Shown: in pieces, positions 32,169 to 34,418 of the stretch
Layout of the letters: each line of letters starts with the position of its first letter
How positions within the stretch are numbered: the first letter of the stretch is position 1
Assembly: GCA_001873185.1 (NCBI GenBank)
Contig: MNYQ01000165.1
Coordinates: 1-34,418, forward strand
Direction: 5' to 3'
Length of the DNA stretch: 34,418 nt
DNA from: Ignavibacteria bacterium CG2_30_36_16
Lineage (GTDB): Bacteria; Bacteroidota; Ignavibacteria; Ignavibacteriales; Ignavibacteriaceae
Notes under the pieces: model-generated
What the model was told of the DNA's origin: nothing
The model's input: the letters and a program-made list of their open reading frames with translations, nothing else
Database searches by the model: none
Translations under genes and position numbers: made by a program

Positions 32169-34418
32169 CTATTTAATTTCCACCTCCACTACCTGACTTG
32201 TATCAATGCCGAGTATGTCAACCACCTTCACCATTATTTTGTATTTCCCTTTTTCAGCGTATTCGTGTTTAGTGCTGGTTAATTCAATGTCGTTATTCTT
32301 TTTTGTTCTGAAACTTTGCCATTCGTTTTCAAAAATGAAATTGCCTGTTTTTACCTGCTTTGCATTTCCGTTACTGCCAATTAAAATCACTTCGGGTTTA
32401 TCTTCATAGTTGAAATCTATTGCCCAGTAGTCAATCCAGTCAGTCCAATTTTTTGTGAGGACTTCACGAGTCATTTTGTTGTTTTTCTCTTTAGTAATTT
32501 TTACTATTTGTCCGTTCTCAATGCCAATACTGCTGCTACCCTTTTTCAGTTTGTCCTCTAATACTTCTATATCGTCTTGTGTATAGTAAGTGGCAAAGTT
32601 GGTGAGTTGAATTTTCACTTCTTTCCCTTTAACGATGGACTTTGCCTGAAGGTAAGCCACATCAAAAAACTTGACTTGTTTTTTGTCAACTGCCCGCTTG
32701 TCAAAAATGTCTTGCGGTATGTAGCGCAAGCGAATGTCAACTCCTTTCTCCCGGAGTTCTTCTTTGATGTAGCTCTTGTCTCCTGTTAAACTCATTTCAA
32801 ACTCAAAGCCCAACACATCAACTTGTGTGATGAGATTATTTTTGCACTCTTCAAAAATTTCGTCAATCAAAGTTTTGGTAACAGGATAACTTAACGGACC
32901 AACATGAACAAAGCGGCCTGCTTTTTTTCCATGCAGCATTTTGTAACCGGTGGTGCGTGTAGCATTGTAACCGTCAAGAATGAGAGCAATGTATTTTTCT
33001 TGTTTTTGCTCAAACAATTTTTCCTGTTCTTTCTTGGGCAATCCCGCGGGGATGCCGAAGAAATGTTGTCTTTCGTATTTGCCAAGATTTAAAACTTCAA
33101 AAGCATGATAGGATTTGTTTTCTTTTTTCAATTCACGCTGCACCTGTATCAATCTCTTTCTTGTTGTGTGAATGGAAAATCTTCCAATGTCTGTTGTTAT
33201 CCATTTGCGTTTTAATTTTTCTGCAACTGTAGCTGTTGTTCCGCTACCGCAAAAGAAATCTGCAATTAAATCTCCTTCGTTGCTGCTTGCATTGATGATT
33301 CTTTCTAAAAGTGCTTCAGGTTTTTGGGTGGGGTAATCTGTTTTATCAGCACCGATTCCTAACCAAATATTTTGAAGTTCAACACCAAACAATTCTTTTA
33401 AATATTGTTTAATATTTGGCATCCCATTTTTTGACCAAACAATTCTTCCTGAACTATCAAGTTCTTCAAGAGACTTTATTGTATCTCCTTGTGCATCAGG
33501 AGTAATTTCTTTTAATACATAACCAGGAATTGCCCAATGACGACCTTTCCCAATTTTACCAGGGTCTATTCCTTTCCAAGTCATTCCACTTAATCCTTTT
33601 GCTTTGCCTGGTGCTGTAAGTGGGCTTTCTCTATACTGACCTTTCTCATCATTACCCCGGAACATTGTATTAATATACTCATCGTCATATTCAGTATATA
33701 ATTGATTCCAGATTACTTCATTACTTTTTGTAAAAAACAAAATACTATCACTTACATTATTGTAGAAATTACTTCCTGAACGGGCAGTTGTTCTTTTCCA
33801 AATAATTTCGGATTGAAAATATGTTTCACCAAAAATATCATTCAAAATAATTTTTAAATAACTGACCATTCTCCAATCGCAGTGCACATAAATACTTCCA
33901 TCATCAGCAAGCAATGAGTGCATCAACTTTAATCTTTCATACATCATTGTCAAGTAAGAAGAAATTCCTTTTCCCCATGTATCACGGTAAGCAATTTCTT
34001 CAATCACACTTGGCTTCTTGGTTACTTCATCATCACCGCCATTCAATAGTATCTGGTAACTAAAATCAGCGCCAACGGCAAAAGGCGGGTCAATGTAAAT
34101 AAGTTTGATGCCTCCTTGCTTTTCAATCTGCTCTCTTAAAGGTCCGTTAGCAAGCGATGAAAGAATAAGTTTGTTATCACCCCAAATAAGTTTATTAGTC
34201 CAACCCTTGTCCTGTCTGCCTTTTGCATCAACAGAAAAAATATCGGTTTGCTCTGCAAGTTCCATTCGCGGTTCATCAATATGTTCAATGGAATGAAAAG
34301 GTAAAACCGAATTGGTAACTTCTTCTTTTCTTCCATTCCAAAAAAGAAAAACATCTTCATCATCTGCAAAGAGTTTGTAGATGTATTCTTTGGGCAATGG
34401 CTGCCCTTCCTGAATATG
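32169..34418 (-). CDS. Type III-like site-specific DNA methyltransferase, Mod (5' end outside window)
   Basis: Adenine- or cytosine-amino DNA methyltransferase. The catalytic motif DPPF appears before the SAM motif [10 protein letters not shown], the beta-class order of type III Mod proteins; [11 protein letters not shown], WDRGWxK-like [14 protein letters not shown] and [16 protein letters not shown] are further family marks. A C-terminal region of about 300 aa is probably for target recognition and Res binding, ending in a beta-rich tail. An apparent TTG start at 34397 is not real: the frame stays open to 34418 and reads EGQPLPKEY, so the start is outside the window. No Res helicase-nuclease lies downstream, where only the RhuM remnant and the hyp regulator are found; Res could be beyond the right edge or lost. 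Confidence 0.9.
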   Translation of the reverse strand, partial: HIQEGQPLPKEYIYKLFADDEDVFLFWNGRKEEVTNSVLPFHSIEHIDEPRMELAEQTDIFSVDAKGRQDKGWTNKLIWGDNKLILSSLANGPLREQIEKQGGIKLIYIDPPFAVGADFSYQILLNGGDDEVTKKPSVIEEIAYRDTWGKGISSYLTMMYERLKLMHSLLADDGSIYVHCDWRMVSYLKIILNDIFGETYFQSEIIWKRTTARSGSNFYNNVSDSILFFTKSNEVIWNQLYTEYDDEYINTMFRGNDEKGQYRESPLTAPGKAKGLSGMTWKGIDPGKIGKGRHWAIPGYVLKEITPDAQGDTIKSLEELDSSGRIVWSKNGMPNIKQYLKELFGVELQNIWLGIGADKTDYPTQKPEALLERIINASSNEGDLIADFFCGSGTTATVAEKLKRKWITTDIGRFSIHTTRKRLIQVQRELKKENKSYHAFEVLNLGKYERQHFFGIPAGLPKKEQEKLFEQKQEKYIALILDGYNATRTTGYKMLHGKKAGRFVHVGPLSYPVTKTLIDEIFEECKNNLITQVDVLGFEFEMSLTGDKSYIKEELREKGVDIRLRYIPQDIFDKRAVDKKQVKFFDVAYLQAKSIVKGKEVKIQLTNFATYYTQDDIEVLEDKLKKGSSSIGIENGQIVKITKEKNNKMTREVLTKNWTDWIDYWAIDFNYEDKPEVILIGSNGNAKQVKTGNFIFENEWQSFRTKKNNDIELTSTKHEYAEKGKYKIMVKVVDILGIDTSQVVEVEIK

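Noticed and set aside
34395-34397. TTG at 34397 as the start of the DNA methyltransferase
   Set aside because: The frame remains open to the edge with plausible protein sequence, so the gene is cut by the window.

Overview
This window is a compact, AT-rich bacterial chromosome segment with short intergenic gaps and many 1-17 nt gene overlaps. The gene content points to an anaerobic or facultative member of the Bacteroidota/Ignavibacteriota/Chlorobi group: tandem Alvin-type 2[4Fe-4S] ferredoxins, a minimal three-gene Mla/MCE transporter, a LemA-YgcG pair, a DUF362-polyferredoxin pair, a full set of [NiFe]-hydrogenase maturation genes and many small dispersed palindromic repeats. The lineage is inferred from this content. 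No rRNA or tRNA gene was recognised.

Left part (1-9060): the 3' part of a multi-PAS sensor histidine kinase that is cut by the window edge; a THUMP-domain RNA methyltransferase; an ECF sigma factor overlapping its zinc-free membrane anti-sigma factor, divergent from a small membrane protein; thioredoxin reductase sharing a strong bidirectional terminator with that protein; a tightly overlapping MBL hydrolase-Rieske ferredoxin-QueG operon; and a cytidylate-kinase-like protein.

Middle part (9060-20880): two paralogous ferredoxins separated by a palindromic repeat; LemA and TPM-domain membrane proteins; an acyl-CoA dehydrogenase followed, with almost no spacing, by an exported YidD-like protein and two secreted proteins carrying a C-terminal PGxGxxY hydrophobic module; the mlaE-mlaF-mlaD lipid transporter; two tandem MITE-like elements; and a YcbB-type L,D-transpeptidase lipoprotein whose reading frame has no standard start codon.

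Right part (20880-34418): an orphan S-component-like membrane protein, a Tat-exported DUF362 protein and a membrane polyferredoxin with an internal twin-arginine motif; a 660-base repeat-rich gap; then a hydrogenase maturation operon (nickel transporter, hypA, hypB, hypF, hypC, hypD, hypE). It ends in an NtrC-type activator with altered GAFTGA and Walker B motifs. No hydrogenase structural gene is present, so the enzyme must be encoded elsewhere. The right end holds a decayed RhuM-family gene and most of a type III-like DNA methyltransferase that runs off the window.

The most unusual signals are the missing start codon of the L,D-transpeptidase, the periplasmic YidD-like three-gene cluster, the degenerate sigma-54 activator behind the hyp genes, the internal Tat motif in the polyferredoxin, and the layered short repeats.
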